In this document: in pieces, positions 31,502 to 38,090 of the stretch
Position numbering within the stretch: the first letter of the stretch is position 1
How the letters are laid out: each line of letters starts with the position of its first letter
From: Cyclobacteriaceae bacterium
GTDB lineage: Bacteria; Bacteroidota; Bacteroidia; Cytophagales; Cyclobacteriaceae
DNA length: 38,090 nt
Assembly (NCBI GenBank): GCA_012033595.1
Contig: JAAUQL010000056.1
Span: 1 to 38,090 of the forward strand
Direction of reading: 5' to 3'
Notes under the pieces: generated by a model
Database searches by the model: none
The model's input: the letters and a program-made list of their open reading frames with translations, nothing else
What the model was told of the DNA's origin: nothing
Translations under genes and position numbers: made by a program

Positions 31502-31920
31502 TTGATTAAAAGTTTAGATTCTATTGATTTTATTATTGATTGTATCTCCGGATCATTGATAAGGATGTGATCGTACAGCTTCTTGTAGTGATAGATCGTA
31601 GTGTACTGCCTGTTTAGGAGTTTGGCCAAAAATGGCCCGGAAAACCCATGCCGCATTGCGATCACCGAGAAGACACACCTGGCATCTACAAATTGTCTTT
31701 TATGAGATTTACCAAGCATATCGCTCACCTCTACCATCATGGCAAAGGCTACCCGACTCAATAGGTCGTGTGCGTTGCTCACCATACCCATGTATTCTAA
31801 ATCTTGCCCTCGTAGCGGAGCTATGTAGTGTAGCACCGATTCCCACAGCTTTATATCCTGTCCGCATCCAAGCATCTCGCCCGCATGATCCATTATTTCC
31901 GTTATCGACATCCTGATCAT
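31498..31920 (-). CDS. DnaA C-terminal-like HTH protein
   Basis: 140 residues. Residues ~71-120 resemble DnaA domain IV: R-Q-F-V-D-A-R-C-V-F-S-V-I-A helix, then F-L-A-K-L-L-N-R and a T-T-I-Y-H-Y-K-K recognition segment, the counterpart of the D-H-T-T-V-L-H signature. It has no ATPase domain. Probably binds DNA. Could act on phage replication or block host initiation. Coupled at both ends (ATGA). Confidence 0.65.
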   Translation of the reverse strand: MIRMSITEIMDHAGEMLGCGQDIKLWESVLHYIAPLRGQDLEYMGMVSNAHDLLSRVAFAMMVEVSDMLGKSHKRQFVDARCVFSVIAMRHGFSGPFLAKLLNRQYTTIYHYKKLYDHILINDPEIQSIIKSIESKLLIK

Positions 31921-32360
31921 TGCCTTCTCTTTTCTTCTTCTATCAACTCCTTGATCATCTTCTCATAGCTTGCATCTATTATGCTCGCGTGTGGGTGCTT
32001 CTCAGAGGCTATAGCCCGCCCATCGTGCATCATCCGGTACCAGAAGTCGAGCTCAAACTTTCCTTCTATCTTGTGCCAATTCTGTACAAATAGTTCATCG
32101 ATTTCGCCATACTGATTTCGCCACCACTTCCAAAAGATCGGGTTGTAGGCGATCATATTACTAAAGTGATCGATATAGCCGCAATAGCCGACGATAAAGT
32201 CCAGGCCGCTTTCAAACTGCAAGGTGCAGTATTGCAGCTCATCCCAGCCAAGCAGCTCCTGAACCTTCGTCTGCAGGCTCGATAGTTTGTTTTTGCGCAT
32301 AGCGATCTGCGATAGCTTATTTGCTTTGCGTGCAGGCGCATCGTGTAGTTTAGTCTTCAT
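31917..32360 (-). CDS. hypothetical early protein
   Basis: 147 residues from the ATG at 32360, which overlaps the end of the ATPase gene by 11 bp. Trp/Phe/Tyr-rich (F-W-K-W-W-R-N-Q-Y, F-W-Y-R-M-M-H) and mostly helical with a charged C-terminus. The longer frame to 32459 lies inside the ATPase gene. Unknown function. Confidence 0.6.
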   Translation of the reverse strand: MKTKLHDAPARKANKLSQIAMRKNKLSSLQTKVQELLGWDELQYCTLQFESGLDFIVGYCGYIDHFSNMIAYNPIFWKWWRNQYGEIDELFVQNWHKIEGKFELDFWYRMMHDGRAIASEKHPHASIIDASYEKMIKELIEEEKRRQ

Positions 32361-32997
32361 TATCCAATAAATTTTGTTCGTGGTTTCGTCCGTAATATTG
32401 TTCATGCCCTTCCTGCCATATGGTAAACTCGCCTCCATTCTCACCAATGTATCGGCCATTGCTATAGGCCTTGTAGCCTTCTACCCATATTTTCAGGTCT
32501 GCATCGTACAGCACCTTCTTTGCCGGTCTTCCGTAGGGCTTCTTTCCGTCTGCGTGGCTGGTAAAGATCAGTAGCTTATTGCTATGCCTGTCCCTAAAGG
32601 CGGCATACTGCTCGAAGCTCATGCCCATATACTGGAAGCTGTCAATCACTGCAATTTTTGGTGCTCGATTTTTGCTGAGTCGCTTTTCAAATTCCTCCTG
32701 ATCTTCGCGCACAAAAATGAAGCGGCTCTTTGGAGCTTCAAGCCCAAGCTTCTCTATCGAGTCTTTCAGGGTCTTGCGGGTGCCTTCTTCCAGGCTGTTA
32801 TAGACCACACGGCCATGTTTTGCCAGCTCCATGCACAGTTGCAGCATAAAACTCGTCTTGCCACCCCCGCTGTTGCCCCATACCAGCCATACGCCGGTAG
32901 TCTCAGGGTTGCCAAATGCCTCGTGCAGCGCTCCTGTAAATTCAAATGTCTCGTGTTTTTTACTTTTAAGGTCGTTCATGCTCAATCCTCGCTTCAT
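32350..32997 (-). CDS. second P-loop ATPase (RecA-like) after MuB
   Basis: 215 residues. Walker A G-N-S-G-G-G-K-T-S (41-49), Walker B K-I-A-V-I-D-S-F (about 107-114), with a conserved S-H-A-D-G near 150 and a basic tail. The RecA/DnaB-like fold differs from the AAA+ MuB next to it. The ATG abuts the MuB stop (TAG-ATG). An alternative start lies at Met7. It may help replication or target choice. In Mu itself there is no such gene at this place. Confidence 0.75.
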   Translation of the reverse strand: MKRGLSMNDLKSKKHETFEFTGALHEAFGNPETTGVWLVWGNSGGGKTSFMLQLCMELAKHGRVVYNSLEEGTRKTLKDSIEKLGLEAPKSRFIFVREDQEEFEKRLSKNRAPKIAVIDSFQYMGMSFEQYAAFRDRHSNKLLIFTSHADGKKPYGRPAKKVLYDADLKIWVEGYKAYSNGRYIGENGGEFTIWQEGHEQYYGRNHEQNLLDNED

Positions 32998-33933
32998 CTA
33001 TGCGGCTCTTTTTTTCATTAGCATCTTTTGTTTTATCACCCGCTTTAGGCGGCGCAAATCTTCCACAAAGTCTATCATCACATCCTTGGTGCCGGTGGCG
33101 GTGCGTATAGAGGCCTGTCCGCGTTCCTTGGGCACCTCACCCCACACCATTTGTTGGTACTCCTCATCCATCAGGCCGTTGGCCTGGCATATCTGCTTTA
33201 CCTCGCGCTCAGTCACGCCGGGCAGGTGTATGTATCCTCGGCCAAATCGGCTCTCTATCTCATCGTAGCCCTTCTTCATTAGGCGTACGCCGGTCTTCAT
33301 TTGCTTCTCAAAATTCTCGGTGCCGGACAGTATCACCCCCATACGGTCTTCTGTTCGATTATATAGGGGTATCAGCGTACGCAGTGCCCTTGGGCTTAGC
33401 TTGTCAGCCTCGTCGATCAACAGCACCGGTCTGTCAAGACTCATGTCGTTGAAGTAGTTCACAATCATATCCAGCAGCTCACTCATGTTCTTGTAGCCGC
33501 CCTTCAACGCATGCTCGCCAAGGGTCTTTTCTACCAGGCGGATCAGGAACTGTCGGCCACTCCATTCCTCCGCCTGGATAAAGACCACCGTGCCACTCAT
33601 GTCGCGGTTATACAGGTCTTCCAGCACCGCAGTCTTACCACTGCCTGCTTTGTTGCTTATTGCAAACCACATGCTCTCCTCCTTAGCGTCGTGGTACAGA
33701 TTTTCAATCACCACATAGTTTCCGGTTTGCCTTACAAGCTCCCAATCGCTCTCGCGATAGCTGAGCGCGTTGGCTATCTTTTGCAGCATCTTGCTCTCGT
33801 CTGCGCCATATTTGCCGGCCATTATGGTAGAGAGTGCGCCTACGTTTATGCTGCATTTGCGTGCTACTGCCGAGTAGCTGCCGAGCTTCGATTTCCATAG
33901 CTCTACATGTTTGATAAGTCCGTTCCTGTTCAT
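32998..33933 (-). CDS. MuB-like transposition ATPase
   Basis: 311 residues. The N-terminal ~60 residues form an HTH that could bind DNA (A-R-K-C-S-I-N-V-G-A-L-S). The AAA+ core follows: Walker A N-K-A-G-S-G-K-T (94-101), Walker B L-L-I-D-E-A-D (171-177), and a C-terminal helical part. MuB coats target DNA and activates MuA. Length matches the family (Mu B, 312). It starts 34 bp after the transposase stop. Confidence 0.9.
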   Translation of the reverse strand: MNRNGLIKHVELWKSKLGSYSAVARKCSINVGALSTIMAGKYGADESKMLQKIANALSYRESDWELVRQTGNYVVIENLYHDAKEESMWFAISNKAGSGKTAVLEDLYNRDMSGTVVFIQAEEWSGRQFLIRLVEKTLGEHALKGGYKNMSELLDMIVNYFNDMSLDRPVLLIDEADKLSPRALRTLIPLYNRTEDRMGVILSGTENFEKQMKTGVRLMKKGYDEIESRFGRGYIHLPGVTEREVKQICQANGLMDEEYQQMVWGEVPKERGQASIRTATGTKDVMIDFVEDLRRLKRVIKQKMLMKKRAA

Positions 33934-33967
33934 GTTTTTAAAAATTTTAAGTGTTGGGGAATCGTGT

Positions 33968-36043
33968 TTAATATTGGGCCCTCACATAGGCCTGTGCGTC
34001 AAATATCACCTCATACTCTTCGTCCAGTTTCACCGGTTGTATCAGTATGGTTTCCTTTTTCGCCTTGCCTATTCTGGCTTCATTTCTTCTGTCTTTGTGC
34101 TGTCCCTTGCTGTCTGGTAGCAGGTGCTTCTGATAGGTCTCAAGTGCAGGGTTAGAGCAGAATAGGTCTTCCAGCACTTCCCTGTTTTCTTGCTTGTGTG
34201 CCAGTATATGCCCCTCTAGTTGCTTGTTGTAGTTGTTTATCCTTGCAAGCTGCTCTGCATCGCCATCTTTGCGGTCATACAGCGCCATAGGCTGTTCGTG
34301 TTTCTTTTCCAAAAGTAACTTATAGGTGCCTATCTCCGTTACTTGTCCATTTTTGCGCTCTGCATTTACAGCCAGCGCCTGGTTGAGGTCTGCCGGATCG
34401 TGCTTGATCACCCAATCCATGTATGCCAGTTCCCTAAATTTGATGTCAAAGCAATCATAAGTAATCTTCTCCCCGTTGATGGTTGGCATTATGCCAGCAG
34501 GTTCCAGTTTGTTTGTGTATCCGGTCGTAATGCCAAACATGTCGAGGTACTTCTCCATGCCTACCTCTATGCGGTCAGCCTCAGGCAGCTTATCCCACAT
34601 AGCCATATACGCTTCCACCTTTTCGGCACGTTCGGCAGCTATCAGCCATTCCACTTGCTGCACCACGCCCATAAAGTCAGGAAAATTCTTTCTGATCTTG
34701 GCCAGGTAGTCGCTGTTAGGCTGTGCTTCCTTCTCGCTCGTCACACCAAAGCCAGACCAGTTGGGCATTAGTGCACGCTGTATGCGTTTGTTCAAGTGTT
34801 TAAAGTAGGGCTCTATCACTTTGCTTTTTGCGTTTTTCACCTTAGCGGGGGTATATAACCGGGTCATGGCTTCGTAAAATGGAGTCAGAGACCCCTTGCC
34901 ATAGTGGTCGCTTTGCAGTTGCAATGGATAGTATCGCTTACCAAAAAGCAATTTGGTATGATCCACCGCACTCTTGCAGGCCTCTTTTATCAGGTTGCTA
35001 TCTTCATGCGTGCCTATCGCGTATCCTACTGGGTAGTCGGTGCATGGGTCTAGCACTATTACCACAGTTGGGCGGTTATGGTATGTCGTGTTTTCCCCAT
35101 CTTCCTTTTTTTGGTACATCAGCTCCACGTCCCATCCGTCGAGTGTCCAGTAGGTCATTGCAGCACCTGGCCTGGTACGCTTGTGCTGCATAGATATCTT
35201 GTTTCGGAAGTTCGATTCACCTCGCCGGGCGGCGTAGGTCGTCAGACCCATTCTTTCGCGGTGGTTGGCTACCGTTGTGGGGGTAATTTGTTTCCATTTG
35301 CTAGCAGCGGCCAGTCCGTTGTACCACTCGGCCACCTGGGCATTGTCAAGATTCTGGTGCTTACCTATCAGCTCTTCCAGCACTACGCGCTGTTCTTTAT
35401 TCGACACCTTAGCGGCATTGCGCTTACCAAGCTTACCGCTTATCAGGCTCTTGTATCCGCTAGCCTTATAGTCCCGCAGCACCCGGCGCAGGTTGGCTAC
35501 CTTTATGGTGTGACCACTCTCTTTGCCAAACTCTCGCACATCGCCGGTCACTATATCCCATACCGGAGCAGTGCTACTGCCTTTCTTTTTGCGTATCTCA
35601 CGCCGCTTCATCAGCACAACTTCCAGTGTGTTCAGTACAGACGCATTGGTAGTATACTCCTCTTGCTGTGCATCCGTAAGCCCCCGGCCATCTGCCAGTC
35701 TATAGCTTGCATAAAACTCCGCCGCCTTGCTGTCTCGCACATAGTTGTCGCGCCACATGCCCTTTACAAGGTGCATATCAGGGTGTCCCCATTTGCCTAT
35801 CAGCGCATGTTGCTGATGTTTCTCTAGTGCCGTCCACCTCACCAGCGCCTCGTTGCCCTTGCCACGTCCTTCTCGCAAGCGAAACGCTGAGTTACGGTAG
35901 CATTTAAGTTTGTAAGAATTATACTTAAAAGCATCAATGCTTTGCTCATGCCGCTTGTCTTCGTCCGATACCAGGTAGCTTAGTTTCACGCCATATTCGT
36001 TTTTGTGCTTTTCGTATGCGTGCGCTGTAGATGCATTATTCAT
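33968..36043 (-). CDS. MuA-like DDE transposase
   Basis: 691 residues from the ATG at 36043. The frame upstream to 36091 starts with TTG and adds a hydrophobic stretch that does not fit. N-terminal helical DNA-binding domains (about 1-260) precede the catalytic core with Asp302 (L-D-G-W-D), Asp379 (Q-S-D-H) and Glu411 (V-I-E-P-Y-F). A basic C-terminal region probably contacts MuB. It catalyses strand transfer of the phage ends, integrating without a site-specific integrase and replicating by transposition. Length is close to MuA (663). Confidence 0.92.
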   Translation of the reverse strand: MNNASTAHAYEKHKNEYGVKLSYLVSDEDKRHEQSIDAFKYNSYKLKCYRNSAFRLREGRGKGNEALVRWTALEKHQQHALIGKWGHPDMHLVKGMWRDNYVRDSKAAEFYASYRLADGRGLTDAQQEEYTTNASVLNTLEVVLMKRREIRKKKGSSTAPVWDIVTGDVREFGKESGHTIKVANLRRVLRDYKASGYKSLISGKLGKRNAAKVSNKEQRVVLEELIGKHQNLDNAQVAEWYNGLAAASKWKQITPTTVANHRERMGLTTYAARRGESNFRNKISMQHKRTRPGAAMTYWTLDGWDVELMYQKKEDGENTTYHNRPTVVIVLDPCTDYPVGYAIGTHEDSNLIKEACKSAVDHTKLLFGKRYYPLQLQSDHYGKGSLTPFYEAMTRLYTPAKVKNAKSKVIEPYFKHLNKRIQRALMPNWSGFGVTSEKEAQPNSDYLAKIRKNFPDFMGVVQQVEWLIAAERAEKVEAYMAMWDKLPEADRIEVGMEKYLDMFGITTGYTNKLEPAGIMPTINGEKITYDCFDIKFRELAYMDWVIKHDPADLNQALAVNAERKNGQVTEIGTYKLLLEKKHEQPMALYDRKDGDAEQLARINNYNKQLEGHILAHKQENREVLEDLFCSNPALETYQKHLLPDSKGQHKDRRNEARIGKAKKETILIQPVKLDEEYEVIFDAQAYVRAQY

Positions 36044-36087
36044 TTGTATATATTTAGGGATGGAAAGCAAAAAAAACAGGATCAATA

Positions 36088-36399
36088 TCAATATTGATGT
36101 CGCATATCATCTATCAAATCATATTCAGCCTCTGGATAAGATGTTGGTCGATCAGCTACGTTTGTATAGCTCTTACTATGATCTGAAATTGGAGGACGAT
36201 GGCCTTCGTAAATATGAGCATCCTGATCCGGAAGCTTTTTTGCCACCTGACTATCCATATACTCACAAACTCTCGTTAGTAGGGGAAGTGCGGCAACAAA
36301 AGAACCTTTTTCACCTGGCACAGTTATTTCAATCTGTGTGCGCTCTAATGCAGAGCCTGGAGCTTGTAAGGTCAGTAAAATGTGAAGTTGAGTTTTCAT
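36088..36399 (-). CDS. hypothetical early protein before the transposase
   Basis: 103 residues, ATG at 36399, in the early operon direction. Mixed composition with a central E-I-T-V-P-G-E-K-G stretch. An overlapping plus-strand frame (36003-36401) exists but runs against the operon and starts inside the transposase gene, so I prefer the minus one. Function unknown. Confidence 0.55.
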   Translation of the reverse strand: MKTQLHILLTLQAPGSALERTQIEITVPGEKGSFVAALPLLTRVCEYMDSQVAKKLPDQDAHIYEGHRPPISDHSKSYTNVADRPTSYPEAEYDLIDDMRHQY

Positions 36400-36437
36400 A
36401 GCTTAATTGTTATTCTGAGATCAGCCGGTACCATAGG

Positions 36438-36566
36438 CTACTTGATTGCGTGCAGGTGAAGGAGCGCGATTATGGTCAGCACGGTTATACTCGCAGCCAG
36501 GGTAATTGAGAGCACAAAGCCCCACATCATCACTGCGCCCTTATTTATGTCGCGTAGCCTACTCAT
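36438..36566 (-). CDS. 42-residue membrane protein coupled to the Ner-like gene
   Basis: ATG at 36566 overlaps the last codons of the Ner-like gene by 8 bp. It has an N-terminal basic segment, then one transmembrane helix (about 12-36, M-M-W-G-F-V-L-S-I-T-L) and a His-rich end. Translation is supported by the overlap and a clean hydrophobic profile. Early small membrane proteins in temperate phages can act in superinfection exclusion, but nothing specific is known here. Confidence 0.6.
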   Translation of the reverse strand: MSRLRDINKGAVMMWGFVLSITLAASITVLTIIALLHLHAIK

Positions 36567-36777
36567 TGTCCTGGTCGTTTATGCCAAGCTCCCTTTTGAG
36601 TTTAGGGATAATTATTGATCCCTTATAGTGTCCATTCAGTGTGTTAGATAGTGCCTCTCTGCTCACACCTATTTTAGAAGCAATGTGTTTGATGGTTCTT
36701 CCCGATTCTATTACTGGGTCTTTTAGTTTCAGATTATCCGGATACTTTCTAATCCTTGATGTTTGTCGTTTATCCAT
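36559..36777 (-). CDS. Ner/Cro-like early HTH regulator
   Basis: 72 residues with an HTH near 26-50 (R-T-I-K-H-I-A-S-K-I-G-V-S-R-E-A-L-S). First gene of the leftward early operon, divergent from the repressor across a palindromic region. By position it is the counterpart of Mu Ner, which damps early and repressor transcription. Confidence 0.75.
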   Translation of the reverse strand: MDKRQTSRIRKYPDNLKLKDPVIESGRTIKHIASKIGVSREALSNTLNGHYKGSIIIPKLKRELGINDQDNE

Positions 36778-36807
36778 AATATTATTATATATTTGTTATT
36801 GTTCATA

Positions 36808-36838
36808 CAATGATAATAGATAATGTTCTATTATCAAA
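36808..36838 (-). promoter_or_regulatory. candidate early promoter
   Basis: On the minus strand TTTG (36838-36835), a 19-bp spacer and TATCATTG (36815-36808) fit the Bacteroidota promoter with one mismatch. The Ner-like start is at 36777, leaving a leader of about 25 bases. Confidence 0.5.
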
Positions 36839-36848
36839 ATAGATTATG
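36811..36848. promoter_or_regulatory. early operator region
   Basis: A 9-bp perfect inverted repeat TGATAATAG/CTATTATCA (36811-36819, 36828-36836) overlaps both promoter elements. A direct repeat AATAGATWATG occurs at 36815-36825 and 36838-36848, 23 bp apart. These are likely sites for the repressor and the Ner-like protein. Confidence 0.55.
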
Positions 36849-36874
36849 AGAAATTACTCTATTTATTTCAAAAA

Positions 36875-37273
36875 ATGGGAGTCGTCCAAAGAATATGCGA
36901 TTTTATTGCATTTAAAGGCATAAGTAAGTATAGATTTTATCAGATCACAGGCTTGTCAAATGGATTTTTGGATAAAGGTGAGAATATTGGATCAGACAAA
37001 TGTGAAATAATTATCAATCATTTTGATGACTTAAGCGCGGATTGGCTATTAACAGGTAAAGGAGAGATGTTAAAAGATTATATCCCACAAAAGAGCACAC
37101 CACTTGTAGAGACTCTCGAAAAGGTGGCTACCCGGCAAGATGAACTCATTAAAAAAATGGAACTCAACGAGATTGAGTTAAAAAAAAACATCGAGCGGCT
37201 ACAAATCGAAAATTCAAAGCTGATAGACCTTGCACATGCCGCTATGGTCAAAAAAGAAAAGCAAATCAATTGA
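36875..37273 (+). CDS. phage repressor (XRE HTH plus coiled coil)
   Basis: 132 residues. N-terminal HTH (residues ~1-65: K-G-I-S-K-Y-R-F-Y-Q-I-T-G-L-S, then the L-S-A-D-W-L-L-T-G-K-G motif typical of Bacteroidota phage repressors). The C-terminal half is a coiled coil (K-M-E-L-N-E-I-E-L-K-K) for oligomerisation. No S24 peptidase domain, so induction would not use RecA self-cleavage. Divergent from the early operon across the operator. Confidence 0.8.
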   Translation: MGVVQRICDFIAFKGISKYRFYQITGLSNGFLDKGENIGSDKCEIIINHFDDLSADWLLTGKGEMLKDYIPQKSTPLVETLEKVATRQDELIKKMELNEIELKKNIERLQIENSKLIDLAHAAMVKKEKQIN

Positions 37274-37275
37274 TC

Positions 37276-37461
37276 TCATCCTTGCATATAAGCCTTTAGT
37301 TCCAGGCACACCAGTTTATTCTCCCAATACGCCTCCTTGCTCAGCTCATTTTTTTTAGCATCCAGTAGCATCTCATTCACATTTACCACATGCTCCATTT
37401 TACTTGCAGCATCAGGCGTGTCGTGCATTGTATCTATTAAGTAGAGCAGGTTTAAATCCAT
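37276..37461 (-). CDS. small helical protein next to the repressor
   Basis: 61 residues, ATG at 37461, ending 2 bp from the repressor stop (convergent). Acidic, helical, no membrane segment. Codon use looks like the neighbours. Unknown. It may have its own promoter in the non-coding region to its right. Confidence 0.5.
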   Translation of the reverse strand: MDLNLLYLIDTMHDTPDAASKMEHVVNVNEMLLDAKKNELSKEAYWENKLVCLELKAYMQG

Positions 37462-37490
37462 ATTAAAAAGTGCTTAGGTAGTACAAAATG

Positions 37491-37504
37491 AAATTGAAAT
37501 GTCC
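37491..37504 (+). repeat. single TGTCC-type site
   Basis: AAATTGAAATGTCC differs by one base from the left-end repeat unit (AAATTCAAATGTCC) and has the same orientation as the left end. Could be an internal transposase site or enhancer-like element, or marks an alternative right boundary. Confidence 0.4.
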
Positions 37505-37680
37505 AACACACCACGCACACACACGCTTTTTTGGTCTATTTTCATCAAATATGCCCCCAATTTGCCCGTTTACGCATATTCCAAAAAATTTAAAGTGTCT
37601 AAATATGTACTTATAGGGGTCTGTACGTGTCAAAAGTAGTGAATAGAGGGGGGGTGTAGCGGTATGTCTGTGTCGCAAAT

Positions 37681-37716
37681 GTGTAACCCTAAGTGTAACC
37701 CTAAGTGTAACCCTAA
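37681..37716 (+). repeat. three perfect tandem copies of GTGTAACCCTAA
   Basis: Copies at 37681-37692, 37693-37704 and 37705-37716 without mismatch. A 12-bp period places copies near successive helical turns, suitable for cooperative protein binding. Confidence 0.8.
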
Positions 37717-37911
37717 TGGCAAAAAGTAGTGTATTTTGGCTATTTTTATCATTTTGCCGAGGTCGGGAAAATGATCGTTTTGCATCATCTTAGGTAAATA
37801 AAAAAGGCTATTTTTAGGCATTTCAGGTATGTTTTTGGGCGTTTTTGGTACTATACAGAAAGCAGGCATCAAATAGCCCGCTTCACCTATACAAAAACAG
37901 TAATTTTTCGT

Positions 37912-37931
37912 AAAGTGGACATTTGAATTTT
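37912..37931 (-). repeat. right-end TGTCC repeat, inner copy
   Basis: AAAGTGGACATTTGAAT is the exact reverse complement of ATTCAAATGTCCACTTT at the left end (17 bp). It shows the inverted symmetry expected for element ends. Confidence 0.55.
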
Positions 37932-38025
37932 ATTTTTAGGGCTACATCACCAAAAGATCAAAAAAATAGCCTGGCACCACCGCCAAGCCCCATTTCACCC
38001 CATTTTATTCCCAAAAATCCACCCC

Positions 38026-38043
38026 CATAAAGTGGACATTTCA
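38026..38043 (-). repeat. right-end TGTCC repeat, outer copy
   Basis: CATAAAGTGGACATTTC reads, inverted, as AAATGTCCACTTTAT, which matches the left-end repeat over 15 bp, 117 bp outside the inner copy. It may be the true outer end of the element. Confidence 0.5.
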
Positions 38044-38090
38044 TTATTCTCCCCCTAGTTCTTTATATACAATCACATCGGTGGGCACAC
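38044..38090 (-). CDS. partial flanking ORF, C-terminal end
   Basis: A minus-strand frame enters from the right edge and ends with TAA at 38046-38044 after V-P-T-D-V-I-V-Y-K-E-L-G-G-E. Too short to identify. It would be the host gene upstream of the insertion, on the same strand as the one at the left flank, suggesting an intergenic insertion. Confidence 0.3.
   Translation of the reverse strand, partial: VPTDVIVYKELGGE

Larger units (their letters stand above)
37462..38043. other. repeat-rich non-coding right end
   Basis: About 580 bp with no convincing gene. It holds a single TGTCC site, a triple 12-bp repeat, two AAAAGTAGTG motifs (about 37633 and 37721), T-rich runs and two inverted TGTCC sites. 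Two open frames here on the minus strand are low-complexity and start without support, so I do not call them. It likely contains the phage right end. Confidence 0.6.

Noticed and set aside
36003-36401. 132-residue plus-strand frame opposite the 103-aa early gene
   Set aside because: It begins inside the transposase gene and opposes the early operon. The minus-strand frame fits the operon direction better, though certainty is limited.
37463-37872. Two minus-strand frames (71 and 80 residues) in the right non-coding region
   Set aside because: One is formed from the GTGTAACCCTAA repeats (L-H-L-G-L-H-L-G), the other is low-complexity. No coupling and no sensible domain content.
124-38045. 5-bp target site duplication at the element ends
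   Set aside because: Bases next to the outer TGTCC repeats (TCAAA at the left, TTTCA at the right) do not match in direct orientation, so no duplication can be claimed.
1-38090. Diversity-generating retroelement, as seen in some Mu-like Bacteroides phages
   Set aside because: No reverse transcriptase motif (YxDD) in any protein and no template/variable repeat pair noticed.

Overview
The window is an almost complete Mu-like transposable (pro)phage with the marks of a Bacteroidota phage. It has a DDE transposase followed directly by a MuB-like ATPase, a DUF935-type portal fused to a MuF domain, gp36-, gpG- and GemA-like proteins, and a siphovirus-type tail. No Shine-Dalgarno motifs are evident, and the best promoter candidates fit the Bacteroidota pattern TTTG-N19/20-TAnnTTTG. 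I found no tyrosine or serine integrase, reverse transcriptase, CRISPR array, tRNA or rRNA. Host rank below phylum cannot be read from this sequence.

Layout. (1) 1-160: short left flank and two 22-bp-spaced TGTCC repeats resembling transposase end sites. (2) 190-1162: rightward cargo operon (Cys-rich protein, unknown protein, XRE regulator) behind a promoter with two identical palindromes. (3) 1178-19708, leftward: late operon in reverse order, namely protease/scaffold, major capsid, lysis genes, tail tube, chaperones, tape measure, distal tail protein, an esterase-bearing fibre, a beta-helix protein, a tail-tip protein and a small last gene. (4) 19709-19833: divergent promoters. (5) 19834-25791, rightward: small terminase (frameshifted), large terminase, gp36-like connector, portal-MuF-nuclease fusion, gpG-like and tail-terminator-like proteins. 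(6) 25800-26203: small leftward gene and two terminators facing opposite ways. (7) 26225-27220: AT-rich small genes separated by integron attC-like sites. (8) 27289-36777, leftward: early operon starting with a Ner/Cro-like gene and running through a small membrane protein, MuA, MuB, a second ATPase, a DnaA-C-like protein, a DUF3164-like protein, GemA-like and many small coupled genes. (9) 36778-37273: operator region and divergent repressor. (10) 37276-38090: small gene, about 580 bp of repeat-rich non-coding DNA, two more TGTCC repeats, and a flanking gene end.

How it works together (inference). The repressor and the Ner-like protein share the 36.8-kb operator and decide between lysogeny and early expression. 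MuA and MuB transpose the genome. Late transcription then starts from the divergent 19.7-kb region in both directions. Facing terminators near 26.1 kb keep the rightward head operon and the leftward early operon from reading into each other.

Most unusual points: an array of attC-like recombination sites inside a Mu-like phage; a PD-(D/E)xK/CdiA-C-like nuclease domain at the end of the portal-MuF protein with no obvious immunity gene; an alpha/beta-hydrolase esterase inside the tail fibre; and a lipoprotein with a C-terminal membrane anchor that looks like a unimolecular spanin.
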